Shown here one piece after another: positions 49,504 to 60,382 of a DNA stretch of 64,000 nucleotides. The notes under the pieces are model-generated. The model was given only the letters and a program-made list of their open reading frames with translations. It was not told the DNA's origin and did no database searches. Where the stretch lies: the NCBI GenBank assembly GCA_030770535.1, contig JASVEC010000005.1, positions 1,736,001 to 1,800,000 of the forward strand. Direction: 5' to 3'. Both the position numbers and the translations under genes were made by a program. This DNA comes from Batkoa obscura (lineage: Eukaryota; Entomophthoromycota; Entomophthoromycetes; Entomophthorales; Batkoaceae). Position 1 is the first letter of the stretch; every line of letters begins with the position of its first letter.

Positions 49504-52500
49504 TTAACTTTCTTGATGAATATTTGGAGTAGAATACATGCGATTTAAAGGAATTCTTTGAGGTTTTTTAACTTGTGGAACTGATTCATGTGATAACTTT
49601 CTTTTGTTCTTTCTGAACTTATCCGGCATAGCATAATGAATGGACTCAATCGTTAAATTAATAATTTGAATTTGCTGCTTTAATTCTTTGATGGTATTTA
49701 CTTTAGTATTAGGTGTAAGGTGAGGCGATTGAATAGGCGAATAAATCAATCTGGCTTCTTTTTGACTACTAATACTCTCAAAATTAGGTGAATGTAATGG
49801 CGAATCAAAGAACGCCTCTTCTCCATTATCAAATGCTAATAAAGGTTCAACCGGTATTTGTGGGTCGGTTAATACTAAAGGAGGGATAAGTTCAGGGTTA
49901 GATTTACCCTTTAATTCATTTAGCTTCTCAGTTAATATATCTTTCTTTTCATTTAACAGTTTGATTTTAGCTGCCCGCCAATCTTCTACTTGGTTCTTTA
50001 CATAGTGGCCAATAACAAATGGATGTTCAGATACTCCTTTTTTAACATCAAATAAATCTTTGAAACTTTTAATGTAAGGCACAGCACTTTTAAAATTTTC
50101 ATTCTTTTTAACTGCTGAATGTACCATACCACTGCCTAACAACAACCCAGAGCTATTTAATATTAGAGTCCATAATAATTTAGTCATAGGTTTTAAAAAA
50201 TTTGGTGTATACTTCCAACGATGTATCTAATAGTTTATTAGTTTAATGTAATTATAACTATTATGAAAATGACGTTACCTTTCTACCAAAGTTGGTTACA
50301 CTTGGGAATATTAAGTCATATACAGCTAAAGAAGAAGGTAACTCTAGATCTGCAAGTTCAGCAACTGACTTGGCCCATATAGTACAATTATCAATAAAAA
50401 CCTATAACATATACCATTAACTCTTATGTTATTACTACGACTATTATATTACTTGATACAAATGCATTTGTTTTTTTTTATCCGTTTCAACTTTTAGTCT
50501 CATTTTATTAAATTGAGCTTCAGTAATTTCAAACGATAACGTAGTGAAATTCCCATTCCAAAACTCAGATACATCTGGTGACATAAATCGGCTTGGCTTC
50601 AATGACATTGGGAACATATACCTATCATAACCTAACTACTACTATTAATATAATCAAATTTTTTATAGTTTAATGTTACCTTTGATGGAACATATTGCCC
50701 AACAGAATATATTTCCCCTTTTGGAGTTTTTAATCTTAAGAAGGTGTGGTCCCCTTGAATCCTTGGTTTATCAATAATCCAGGAACAGATCTCACATAAA
50801 TAACGTTTCCCCCAACTAGGTGGCGAATTTCGTTCAATATAAAATGGTTTAAATTCATCCCAATCATAAAGACCATAATTGACTAGACCATCCTTAGAAT
50901 AATGCCCTTGAAAACTGCCATCTTTATCATACTTTAATTTCGATTTTACTTCCTGTTTATTTATGTCATTACTTAATTGCTTTTGGTTTTTTACTACTTT
51001 ATTACCTCCCATTTTGCTAAATCCCCTTCAAATAGTATATAAATAGTGTTGCCCTTTACATTTAATTCATGTCCAAACACATATAAATAGCGATGAATAT
51101 GTTGTTTCTTTGCAAATTCTTCAAACCCTGGGTTATTATTAAAATCTTCAACTTTCTAAAATTTGTTATGAGTACATTAAATAAAATTTGGTACTATTAC
51201 TTACTAATGATAATTTTTTTGCTATAATTTTAGATAATAATATTTGATATTGTTCTTCTAAAAACTTTTTGGATGCTACTTTAATAAACTTATTACTTAC
51301 AGTAACTATCGAATTATTTAATGCTTCCTATTATCATTTGTTACTCAACTTCTTTAGTTATTTACTATTATTATTTACTTTAATTGTAAGTTTTCCTAAA
51401 CGATCCAATGCATTATCTAATAAAATAGCTATTTTTTTATCGTTAGCATAAGCCTCTGGGGTAGCAGCTTCAACTTCTTTAACTTCAGCTAAAAATATAA
51501 ATAAATGAATTAATCAACTATAAAGTTTCAACTTACATAATGAATTCATTATTTCTTCTTGAGTTGCAATTAACGATTCTTCATTTTCAATATTAATGTT
51601 TTTTAAATGTTCTTTAGCTTTCTTTTTAGCTTCTTCAAATGTAATTTTGACTCTATTCAATTGTAATCGAGCTCTACTTTTAACCGAATGAAATACAGTG
51701 GATCGAAACTCTATTATAACTAAATCTGCTTTGACAGGCGGGCCACCCACATTGATGTAACTATGAGCTAATCTTATTCTAATTCTAAATATATCCGAGT
51801 CTAACTCTTTTCCAATATTTTCAACTAACTGAATTATTTTCGTTAATTATTAATAAAGCTCATTACGTCAATATTACCTTGAAAAAATTTGGGCTCTCCC
51901 ATTGTATAGTTTTATTTACTAAATGACGATAATGTAAATATCCAGCCCCACGGATGAAGTTTAAAATGGGTAGTAAAATTTTATCAAGCATTTCGATTCT
52001 AACATTAACGTCTAAACTATTACAGTTTAAATTCGCTTCGGGGAAGTTTAACAAAATGGCTTCTAAAACTCTTCTGTTAAATTGAACACACTCTTTCCCT
52101 TTATGGTGACATAGATGAATCTTTAAATTGTTTTTGTTTAATAAAATTGAGCCCTTTTCCCTATAACTCGATATCAATTCACTCTCATTGATACTTAATG
52201 TGTCCGCTTCATCCATAAAATATTTGATTAACCAAATGGGCCCTTTACTTACCAACTGTAATAATACTCTTATTACTAAGGGGAACTGCTTTAATTTTTT
52301 AATATTAATCTTCTGGTTATTTAATTGAGTAATGAAGATATCATTGATAAGATCATGACTAATCCTTTGTTTCCTCGTTTGTCCATTATCTAATATAGTT
52401 TCAATATAATTAACCAAATTATATTCTTTATCTTCCACTTTATTTACATTGACTATATTTTGGCTATAAAATAATTGATAGCGAAATTTGTAAATTAAAA

Positions 52501-52549
52501 AACTTAACAATAACAATAAGATACTATTAAATAAAGCTATAGTAACCAT
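49504..52549 (-). CDS. Membrane-anchored protein with possible permuted papain-like domain, unknown function
   Basis: Nine exons (51878-52549, 51537-51828, 51379-51488, 51205-51327, 51006-51155, 50680-50952, 50453-50635, 50279-50401, 49504-50226) keep phase throughout and give 882 residues. An N-terminal hydrophobic helix (ALFNSILLLLLSFLIY) followed by basic residues suggests an ER or outer-membrane anchor. Residues 30-449 form an alpha/beta region I do not recognise (FPLVIRVLLQLVSKGPIWLIKYFM, KILLPILNFIRGAGYLHYRHL, GPPVKADLVIIEFRSTVFHSVKSRARLQL). Residues about 455-640 resemble permuted NlpC/P60-papain-like folds: His518 in GDHTFLRLKTPKGEIYSVG and Cys607 in VFIDNCTIWAKSVAEL. The tail has a GLLLGSGMVHSAV helix, coiled coil and SP/LTP motifs. 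The 53-nt intron joining the halves (50953-51005) is the only real uncertainty; without it there would be two genes overlapping by a few bases. Confidence 0.7.
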
Positions 52550-53382
52550 GATTAATAAATAGAAGTCAATACTTAACTTTTTTACATTTTTGAGTATTTT
52601 TCATTATTCTTATATTTATCCATTTTTCCACTTTTACAACATATGGATTGATTGATCTCTTTGATTCGCTAATCCCCCACAAGGCCATACAGATTTCATT
52701 GGCTTTTTGGTTGTTTTTTCCCCGAATTTGCAAAACCTCCAAGCTAAGCTTACAATTATTTATAACAATGGTTAATGAAGTTTTATATTCGATAATGTAA
52801 TTATTGTCAAATCTGATGTTATTTTATTATTTTATTAATTTTTAATTGAATTATTTCATTTGCTTATCTCTTACTAAAATTAGTTTCAAATATTATGTTT
52901 TATTATGCTTGTTATAATAGTGGTGAAGTTGGGTTAAAAATATTTGTATACTTTTGAGTGAGCAACGAAGTTTAAGAATGGCAAATTTGCCCAAATTCCT
53001 AATAGATTTTTTAAACATTCAAGACAACTGTTAACTTAGAAAGATTTACAGCTGCCTAGAACTCCTCCACTCATTAAAAAGCATTATATAATACTTGATC
53101 TTAAACTGTTATACGATAGTGTTTATAGTTCAAAATAAATAAAACAACATATAACAGGCATTTATTATAAAGTATTATATTGATAAAAAACAAATTTCAA
53201 AACCATCAATAAAAAATGAAAAATACTATCAAATATTAACTTTACGTATAAAAAACTGCCAAATCATCTAATTCGCTAATAAGACAAAGAATAAAATGAT
53301 GATTTAAAGAGGATATAAAGTTAGTCATTTTATAAAAATTAATAAAAGTGAAGTTCGATTTTTTTTAAATATACTTTAGAAA
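52550..53382. other. Divergent intergenic region before HOM2
   Basis: AT-rich, shared by the membrane-protein gene and HOM2. One TATA box (53314-53320); no Gcn4 site recognised. Confidence 0.5.
53314..53320 (+). promoter_or_regulatory. TATA box of HOM2
   Basis: TATAAAG, about 65 bp before the ATG. Confidence 0.4.
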
Positions 53383-54518
53383 ATGTCATCAGAAAAGTTA
53401 AAAGTGGGAGTGCTGGGTGCCACTGGTACCGTTGGTCAACGTTTTATTTTATTATTAGAGGATCACCCACAGTTTGAAGTATTTCGATTAGGTGCTTCCC
53501 ATCGTTCAGCTGGGCGTGCCTATCAAACTGCAGCAAGTTGGAAGATCAATAAACGTATGCCGGAAAGAGTAAAGGGAATGGTAGTACAAGAATGCTCACC
53601 TGAAAAGTTTGTTGGTTGTGATCTTATCTTTTCAGGTTTAGATGCTGAGTTTGCTGGCGATATTGGTAACTTTATTTCTATTTATAATCACCAATTGTTT
53701 ATTTTTAAAAAGAGATGGCCTTTTTGAAGGCTGATTTTGCTGTATTCTCAAATGCTAAAAATTACAGAAGAGACCCTAGTGTACCTCTTGTTGTTCCACT
53801 TACCAATGCTGACCATTTAAATTTGATTCCTTATCAAAGGAAGGTACATGGTCTTACTAAGGGCTTTTTAGTTACTAACGCAAATTGTTCAACCACCGGT
53901 TTAGTAGTTGGATTAAAACCTCTTATGGATGCTTTCGGCCCATTAGAACAAGTAATTGTTACATCTTTACAAGCTATTTCTGGTGCTGGATATCCAGGTT
54001 GCAGTGCACTAGATTTATTAGATAATATCGTGCCCTTAATTAGCGGAGAGGAAGAAAAGCTTGAATGGGAACCACGCAAAATTTTAGGACAAATATCACC
54101 CACTCAAGAAAGTTTTAATCACTTACCTGAAAGCTTCAAGATCAGCGCTACTTGTAATCGAGTACCTGTAGTTGACGGTCATACCATGTGTGTTTCTGTT
54201 AAGTTCCAAAGAAGACCTGCACCTACCCCTGCACAAATCAAGCAATGCTTTGAGTCCTATCTTTCTAGCCCACAGAAACTTAATTGCCCTTCTGCTCCAG
54301 ATCATGCCATTTATGTATCTGAAGAAGAAGATCGTCCACAGCCTAGACTTGATCGTGAAAATGGTAGTGGAAATTCTATCACTGTTGGTCGTATACGTAA
54401 TTGTAGTGTTTTGGATCTTAAATTTACACTTTTGGTTCATAATACCATCTTGGGAGCAGCAGGTTCAAGTATATTGAATGCAGAAGTTGCTTTAGCTAAA
54501 GGATTATTAGGACCATGA
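53383..54518 (+). CDS. HOM2: Aspartate-semialdehyde dehydrogenase
   Basis: Second step of the aspartate pathway to threonine, methionine and isoleucine: reduces aspartyl-phosphate with NADPH. Exons 53383-53665 and 53713-54518 (47-nt intron, phase 1) give 362 residues. Visible: Rossmann LGATGTVGQRF, SGLDAEFAGDIE, FSNAKNYRRDPSVPLVVP, active-site Cys153 in NANCSTTG, SGAGYPG, HLPESFKISATCNRVPVVDGHTMCVSV and a complete C-terminus GAAGSSILNAEVALAKG. The pattern matches the archaeal/fungal type of the enzyme. The pathway is absent from animals. The gene is convergent with the DnaJ gene, with 59 bp between stops. Confidence 0.96.
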
Positions 54519-54577
54519 ACAATTAAATTAAAATGATGACATTAATAAAATAGCATAGTTAAAAGCATTTGGTACTT

Positions 54578-55498
54578 TTATTTAGTTTTAGTTTTAGCTT
54601 TTTTTGCGGATTTATTTTTTGAAGAGCTTTGATTATTCCGCTTCTTCTCTGGCTGCTTTGAATACTTTTGCTCTAAATGATCAAAGAAACTATCAGCCAT
54701 TTTTCCACGCTCCTTTTGGTTAGCCTTTATTGCTAATGCTAAGCTACCTAATTGACTCTTGGCGCTTTCCTTTTTGAATTCTTCGGTTTCCTTTTTCTCT
54801 CTAAGTTTACGCTGCATCTTAAATTTTGTAGTGATGGTTTTTTTAAATGTTTTGTAAAGCCTATCATCTTTATCAACCGACCCTTTGATTATATTGGTTA
54901 TTCTGTCTTCATTATCACAATCTGCAAACATTACACTTTCAATTATTTTATCCATGTTTCCTTCATATTTTTGGTAATAACTTAAAATGTCATTTTTTTC
55001 TTCTTCAGACCCAACATACTCTTCCTTTAATTTTTCAATTGCCGATTCTGTAACTTTCCCTGAAAAAGCTTCTTTAAAGTAGTCACTCCATTCCTCAAAT
55101 GTCTTGGTAATAGATTCTAGTCCCTCAATAGGCACACCTAAATCGTAATTCTTTCTTTTTAATGGGTCACTTAATATATTATACGCTTGTTGAAGTTTTT
55201 GAAACCTTTTTAAAATTAAGGGCTTATCTTCCTCTTTTAAATTATGTTGTTTATCTGGATGATATCTTAATGCTTTTTTATAATACGCTTTCTTGATTTC
55301 ATTTTCATTGCAATCTTTATTTAGTTCGAATAGCTTATATAGATCTTCCTCTTCTCCTTCTACCAATTCTTTTTTCTCTGACTTTTCTTCTACTATTTCC
55401 TCTTCTCTCTCCTTTTCTATCTCCTCTATTTCTTTCTCATCTCTTTTAATATTATTTTCTGATTTTCTCTTTGCCATTTTTGATCTGTGATCTAACAA
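54578..55498 (-). CDS. DNAJC9-like J-domain protein
   Basis: An intronless 306-residue protein (or 299 from the second Met, MAKRKS). A Glu/Lys-rich leader is followed by a J-domain at about residues 50-118 with HPD in LRYHPDKQHN and RFQKLQQAYNILSDPLKRKNYD. Beyond it, ITKTFEEWSDYFKEAF, YVGSEEEKNDILSYYQKYEGNMDKIIESVM and DRITNIIKGSVD match DNAJC9, the histone H3-H4 co-chaperone that recruits HSP70. The C-terminal third is Lys-rich with a KNKSAKKAKTKTK nuclear-type tail. The histone role is inferred from the family. Confidence 0.85.
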   Translation of the reverse strand: MLDHRSKMAKRKSENNIKRDEKEIEEIEKEREEEIVEEKSEKKELVEGEEEDLYKLFELNKDCNENEIKKAYYKKALRYHPDKQHNLKEEDKPLILKRFQKLQQAYNILSDPLKRKNYDLGVPIEGLESITKTFEEWSDYFKEAFSGKVTESAIEKLKEEYVGSEEEKNDILSYYQKYEGNMDKIIESVMFADCDNEDRITNIIKGSVDKDDRLYKTFKKTITTKFKMQRKLREKKETEEFKKESAKSQLGSLALAIKANQKERGKMADSFFDHLEQKYSKQPEKKRNNQSSSKNKSAKKAKTKTK

Positions 55499-55877
55499 AA
55501 GTAAAAATCGAAAAATTCTAGTTGATTTACATTTTGATTTTTGGCTTCCTAGTTAAGCAACCCCTATACCCTAAGTTTTATTTTACATTATATACTATAA
55601 ATATAGGTTTACATGTTGAATAGCTTCAGTATTATAAGCGTTATTTATAGTATTGTTTTATTGTTTTATTACCAAAGTATTTAATTTCAAATTTATACAT
55701 CATTTTCTGATATGCTCAAAGTAAAAAAAATTATGAAATAGGCAATAAGCTTAATTTTATTTATCCATTTAAGCTTGAGTTTCAAACCTTATTTTTAAAT
55801 TTCTTAGGGTGATGTCACAGATTTAGAATAAACATATAAAAGTCATAAAACAAACTCGAACTATAATTTTTTTTAAG
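55499..55877. other. Divergent intergenic region (DNAJC9-like / USP)
   Basis: AT-rich, 380 bp. TATAAAA at 55835-55841 fits the USP gene. No heat-shock element recognised despite the chaperone gene. Confidence 0.5.
55835..55841 (+). promoter_or_regulatory. TATA box of USP-like gene
   Basis: TATAAAA, 37 bp before the ATG. Confidence 0.4.
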
Positions 55878-56500
55878 ATGGCTAAAAATATCGTAATTTG
55901 TGTGAACCCAAAGCAGGATGAACTGATGAATAATATAATAAATTGGTCCAAAGAGAACTTAAAATTATCCCAAGAAACTAGTTTAACTCTACTATTCGCT
56001 CATTGCGTAGAATCGGACCTTGCAACCTATGCTTTAGGTACTTATTTAAGAAGATATATTAAAATAGTAATTTATATATAGAGCCTGACTTCGCATCCGT
56101 ATCTGAATATATTATAAAAGAAGGTGAAGAACATTTGAGAGAATTCGATGCACTTATGAGTAGATTAAGTAGCCAATTCAAAAAAGAACTGGTAATTGTA
56201 ATATTTACAAATATAATATTAACAAACAACATTTATTTTAGAATGTACCTGTTGAATTCAAAATACTTAAGGGAATAGAAGAACCATACAATCAAATCTC
56301 AAAGTTTGTAGAAGAAAACCACAGTGAATTGCTAATTGTAGGATCTAGAGATCTTGGTTTTTGGCAAAGGTAACACCAATATTAATTATCTTTACTTTAC
56401 TTATATTATAAGATTATGGTCTACCTCTTTCTCGGATTCAATCATTCATTCTGTCCATTGCCCAATTGTTATCATCAAGCCTAGTTTGAAAGAAGGTTAA
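55878..56500 (+). CDS. Universal stress protein A-like protein
   Basis: Exons 55878-56037, 56082-56191, 56242-56369 and 56413-56500 join in phase to 161 residues, a single-domain USP. It opens KNIVICVNPKQDELMNNIINWSKENL (beta-1 and helix 1), LTLLFAHCVES, then VPVEFKILKGIEEPYNQISKFVEENHSELLIVGSRDLGFWQRLWSTSFSDSIIHSVHCPIVIIKP. The C-terminal strand SVHCPIVIIKP is typical. The ATP-binding G-2x-G-9x-G-S/T is only partly kept (GSRDLG, then no later Gly), so nucleotide binding is uncertain. Function beyond the fold is unknown. Confidence 0.88.
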
Positions 56501-56636
56501 CCTTTATCTGTTTGTATTAAACATGCTTCTAAATTAATTGATTTTTTTGATGTATTATCTTTAATAAAAATTAATAGCATAAAAAGGTGTTTATTTAATA
56601 TGGCAACCAATAACTTTATTTATATAAAATATATTA

Positions 56637-58263
56637 TTACATAAAAAATGGGTTATTAATATCCATAGCATATCCAGTAGATATTTGTGGAATTTGAGTA
56701 TATTTGCCAGTCAAGATACCTCTCAAGCTATTTAATAATTGAAGGTAAGTTTGATTTGGATTCTGTTTTAAAGTTTCACATAAAGCATAAGACATAGCGC
56801 CAGTAGCTTTGGAAGCAATTACCGCATCGGCAGATGTTTGGTCATCCCTACATCCGGCAAACTGAATAACATCAGCTACTACTTTCTTCTTTTCTGTATT
56901 AAGTTGAGCTTGGGATTTACGACCACCACTTAAAAATCCTCTTAATCCTTCTACGACTGAGTTTAAGGCAGCAGCTTGATTTCCTTGAGAGAAAGAGAGA
57001 CCTGCTTTAAGGATAGATAAGGCTAATTCTTTACCAGCATCACTGTTAGCAGTAACTGCGATGGTACCATCATTTTTATAAGTGAATGGTAAGTCTAAGA
57101 CGGAACCAGAGTGACATGAGTCAAAAATAGCAGTAAGTCGGACACCTTTTGGTAAATCACGGATCAAAATATCGAATAACAACTATAAAAATGTTATTAC
57201 TTATATATATGGCTATATTTAATTACATCATCGGTTATTTGACCTTTTTCTTCATAATCTAAAGGTAAAATAGTCTCATCAAAACCATCTTCTTCATCTC
57301 CATCTAAACAAAGTATAAATATGTTAAACTAGAATGTTATTTATGACTTACCTTCATCTTTTTGACTGCCACCGTGGCCTAATAATATCAGTATCAAATA
57401 GCAAATTAGCAAATAAATTTACCAGAATAATGTAAGAATAAAGAGTCCCCAGGTTGAGCACCTTCAACCAACCATTTCATAGCACCAATAATGTTATTGT
57501 AATTTGGGATACGCATAGGCTCCTTTTGGTCATCAGTTAAGATAGTAACATTTTGTTTGTTGAAATTAAAACGTGGTAGCAATAAATTGGCAATATTATT
57601 AACATCATTGATACAACCTAAGTCAATTTAAGCTATAATTTTAAATAATTATTTTATTGATTACCTCTCAATTCTGCTTTGGTACCAAAATAATTGATTC
57701 CAATTAATAGCGCTTTTTTATTTCCCCTATAAAATGTTTATTTTTTATAAAATGAATTAAAATAGAGCTTACTTGCAATCAGATAAGTGTAATTGTTGCC
57801 CATTTACTTCTCCAACAAACATGTGATCTCTACTACGGAAGTTGAATGGTGAATTGTTCATGTTATTATCAATGAATTCTTGTTGTTGATTGAAATAAGT
57901 TTGTCCAAAACTCTGTTGCTGCCCAGAATTCTGGTTATGATTCTGCTGTTGCCCATAATTTTGATATTGCTGCTGCCCAGAATTCTGGTTATAATTTTGC
58001 TGTTGTCCATGAGGTTGACTATGCTTATTTCCAGGATAACCTTGATTAGCATTTTCATATCTATTATACTGATTACCAGGGTAATCTTGATTGGCTTTTT
58101 GATATTGATTATACTGGCCACCAGAGTAATCTTGGTTTGAGTTTTGGTACTGTTGATTATTTGAATGCCCTTGATTTTGATTTGGTACTGGGAATTTAGG
58201 AGTATATTGTTCCCCAGGCATCAATGGTTGATTTCCCCTGTTTTGATTGTTGTTGTATGACAT
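56637..58263 (-). CDS. MCA1: Type I metacaspase
   Basis: A Ca-dependent Arg/Lys-specific cysteine protease linked to proteostasis and cell death in fungi. Exons 57773-58263, 57665-57726, 57423-57617, 57352-57378, 57227-57303 and 56637-57182 join in phase to 465 residues. Residues 1-160 are an Asn/Gln/Tyr-rich prodomain with repeated NQNSGQQQ and NQDYPGNQYN units. The p20 core follows: [27 protein letters not shown], His251 in HYSGHGG and Cys307 in FDSCHSGS; then GCRDDQTSADA and GAMSYALCETL of the small subunit. The catalytic His sits in a 27-nt exon. All catalytic residues are present. Confidence 0.95.
57875..58200 (-). repeat. Degenerate N/Q-rich repeats in the metacaspase prodomain
   Basis: DNA repeats encode YGQQQNHNQNSGQQQ/NYNQNSGQQQYQN (57905-58010) and YQNSNQDYSGGQYNQ / YQKANQDYPGNQYNR / YENANQGYPGNKH (58030-58150, about 45-bp period). 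Confidence 0.75.
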
Positions 58264-58691
58264 TTTTTTACAAAGCTATAAAGTTTTAACTCATTTTAGA
58301 TGCTAATATAATGATCCCATACTTACTTTTTATTGGATATTTTAATGTGACTTAAAATAAGTTTGAGCTTATGATATCACTATCTCAAACTCAAAACATT
58401 GAACCAAAATTAAAAGCTTTACCCTTTATCTCATTATTTTGTCCACTTTAGAAAGCCTAATTTTAAAAACTTACTAGTTAAATTTTTAATAAAAGAACGT
58501 AATCATAACATTTTGAAATTAAACTTATATACAAGCCATGTATTGAAAAATAGATTATTAAGTTTATTTATTAGGTAACTAGTCGCTATTTGAAAAACTC
58601 AAGTATTTTTTTAAACTATTTAATAGCCTAAAATAATTTAACTTTTTTAAAAATATTGATTTAACTAATAAACTTTATCTATGCCTATTGG

Positions 58692-58795
58692 TATGTAAGG
58701 GTGTATTTTTTCAAAAAATTTACTGATAATCTTTCTATTTGAATAGCACTCAAAAATGAAGAAAGTGATAAGATAAAATAAAACATCCTCATATA
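58692..58795 (+). mobile_element. Miniature inverted-repeat element, copy 12
   Basis: Forward, TATGTAAGGGTG to CATCCTCATAT. Clearly decayed at both ends and in the TTTAAGAATT block; one of the older copies. Confidence 0.75.
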
Positions 58796-58921
58796 TTCTT
58801 ATTTAGGGTAAAATATTTTATCATTATTATTATTAGTTTTAGTTAAGTCATCTTTTTAAATAGTTAATATTTTTAATTATATACTTTATACTATTTTTGT
58901 TAAATGTTTAATAACTATATA

Positions 58922-59026
58922 ATATGGAGATGTTTTTTTTGTCTTTATTAGTTTTTCCATTTTTAAGCACTATTCCAGTGGAGAGATTATTAGCAAAATT
59001 CTTAAACGAAAAAATACATCCCCAAT
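58922..59026 (-). mobile_element. Miniature inverted-repeat element, copy 13
   Basis: Reverse, ATATGGAGATG to CATCCCCAAT. Confidence 0.8.
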
Positions 59027-59195
59027 TATTATTATTATTATTATAACTACTTGTTTTTTTAACCATTTATTGATTTAGCTATCAATAGTTTAAGTAATTA
59101 CAAAATATTGCTTTATCAGCTCTATGACTAATTACGCTATAATAAATTGATTAACTTGTTTATAGAACTAGTTACAGTCCTGCAATTAATTTAAC

Positions 59196-59302
59196 TATAT
59201 GAGGGCGTATTTTTGTGTTTAAGGATTTTACTAACAAAATTTCCGTTTAAATAGCGCTTAAAAAATGGAAAAAACAATGAAATTAAAAAAACACTCCCAT
59301 AT
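59196..59302 (+). mobile_element. Miniature inverted-repeat element, copy 14
   Basis: Forward, CTATATGAGGGCG to CACTCCCATAT, with intact GTATTTTTGTG, TTTACTAAC and AAATAGCGC blocks. Confidence 0.87.
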
Positions 59303-59713
59303 TTTATATAGCATAGTCAATTTAAAGCTCTTCATTCTAGTTTATTATAATAATTTATATTATTTAATAAAGAATATTGTCTTTTTTGATATTTATACTT
59401 GGTAACTATGACAAAAAATAACAATTATCATGTCTTTTAATACAATAAGTTAAACCTTTTTAATTGAATTACTTTTTTTGATACCATATTTTTAATAAAG
59501 CTATTAAGTTTATCTAATAATACTTTATGTAAGTTTTATGATAATTTCTTTTCTTCTATTTGTTTTATATAATCTATAACTTATTCCATGTTATTTTTTA
59601 TAATTAAAATTTATTTTGGTTATATAAATTAAGACCCTTTAACTCTAACTACTGAGCATCAGATTTCACAAAGTTAACTTGTTAAAAAAAATTTAAAAAA
59701 ATTTAATAATAAG

Positions 59714-59820
59714 TATATAGGGATGTATTTTTATGTTTAAGGATTTTACTAACAATTTTCTCACTCAAATAATACTTAAAAGATAGAAAAGTAATGAAAT
59801 CAAAAAAACATCCCTATATT
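59714..59820 (+). mobile_element. Miniature inverted-repeat element, copy 15
   Basis: Forward, TATATAGGGATG to CATCCCTATAT; its two ends have changed in a matching way (AGGGATG / CATCCCT). Confidence 0.85.
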
Positions 59821-59941
59821 ATTTTTTATAAAATATTAGATTATTTAATCAGTAGTTATATTTATTATTATATAGTCTACATTATGTTTTATCAAAACAA
59901 AAATAAATATTTTAATAGATTTAATATTTTAATCAAAAAAT

Positions 59942-60047
59942 AATATGGGGATGTATTTTTGTGTTTAATAATTTTATTAATAGTTTTTCTGCTCAAACAG
60001 CGCTTAAAAAAAGGAAAAAGTGATAAAGCCAAAAAAACACCCCCATA
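59942..60047 (+). mobile_element. Miniature inverted-repeat element, copy 16
   Basis: Forward, AATATGGGGATG to CACCCCCATAT; the branch-like block reads TTATTAATAG. Confidence 0.87.
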
Positions 60048-60277
60048 TTTAAAAATAAAAAAGTTCTGTTATTTTAAAATTAAGTAATTTTTCTAAAATT
60101 TACTCTGTTTTTATTTTATTAATAATTAAAACTATTATATTTCGTAATTATTATTATTATGATAATTTACTATTTAATCCTAAAAGTAAAAATTATAAAT
60201 TTGCTAAAAAAATAAACAGAAATTTTATTTTATTTTTATTTTTATTTTTAATTTATACCACTTTGATTTAATTTTAT

Positions 60278-60382
60278 CATTCGAGGATTTTTTTGGCTTT
60301 ATCACTTTTTCCATTTTTTTAAGCACTATTTAGGCAGAAAGGTTGTTAGTAGAATTCTTAAACAAAAAATACATCCCCATGT
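60278..60382 (-). mobile_element. Miniature inverted-repeat element, copy 17
   Basis: Reverse; the left end is decayed (CATTCGAGGAT), the right end ATACATCCCCATGTG is kept. Confidence 0.75.

Noticed and set aside
50953-51012. Two separate genes overlapping by a few bases (one ending VIK-stop near 50998, the next starting MGGNKVV at 51012)
   Set aside because: A 53-nt phase-0 intron between 51006 and 50952 joins them, and overlapping coding ends are unlikely in a fungus; all later exons also stay in phase.
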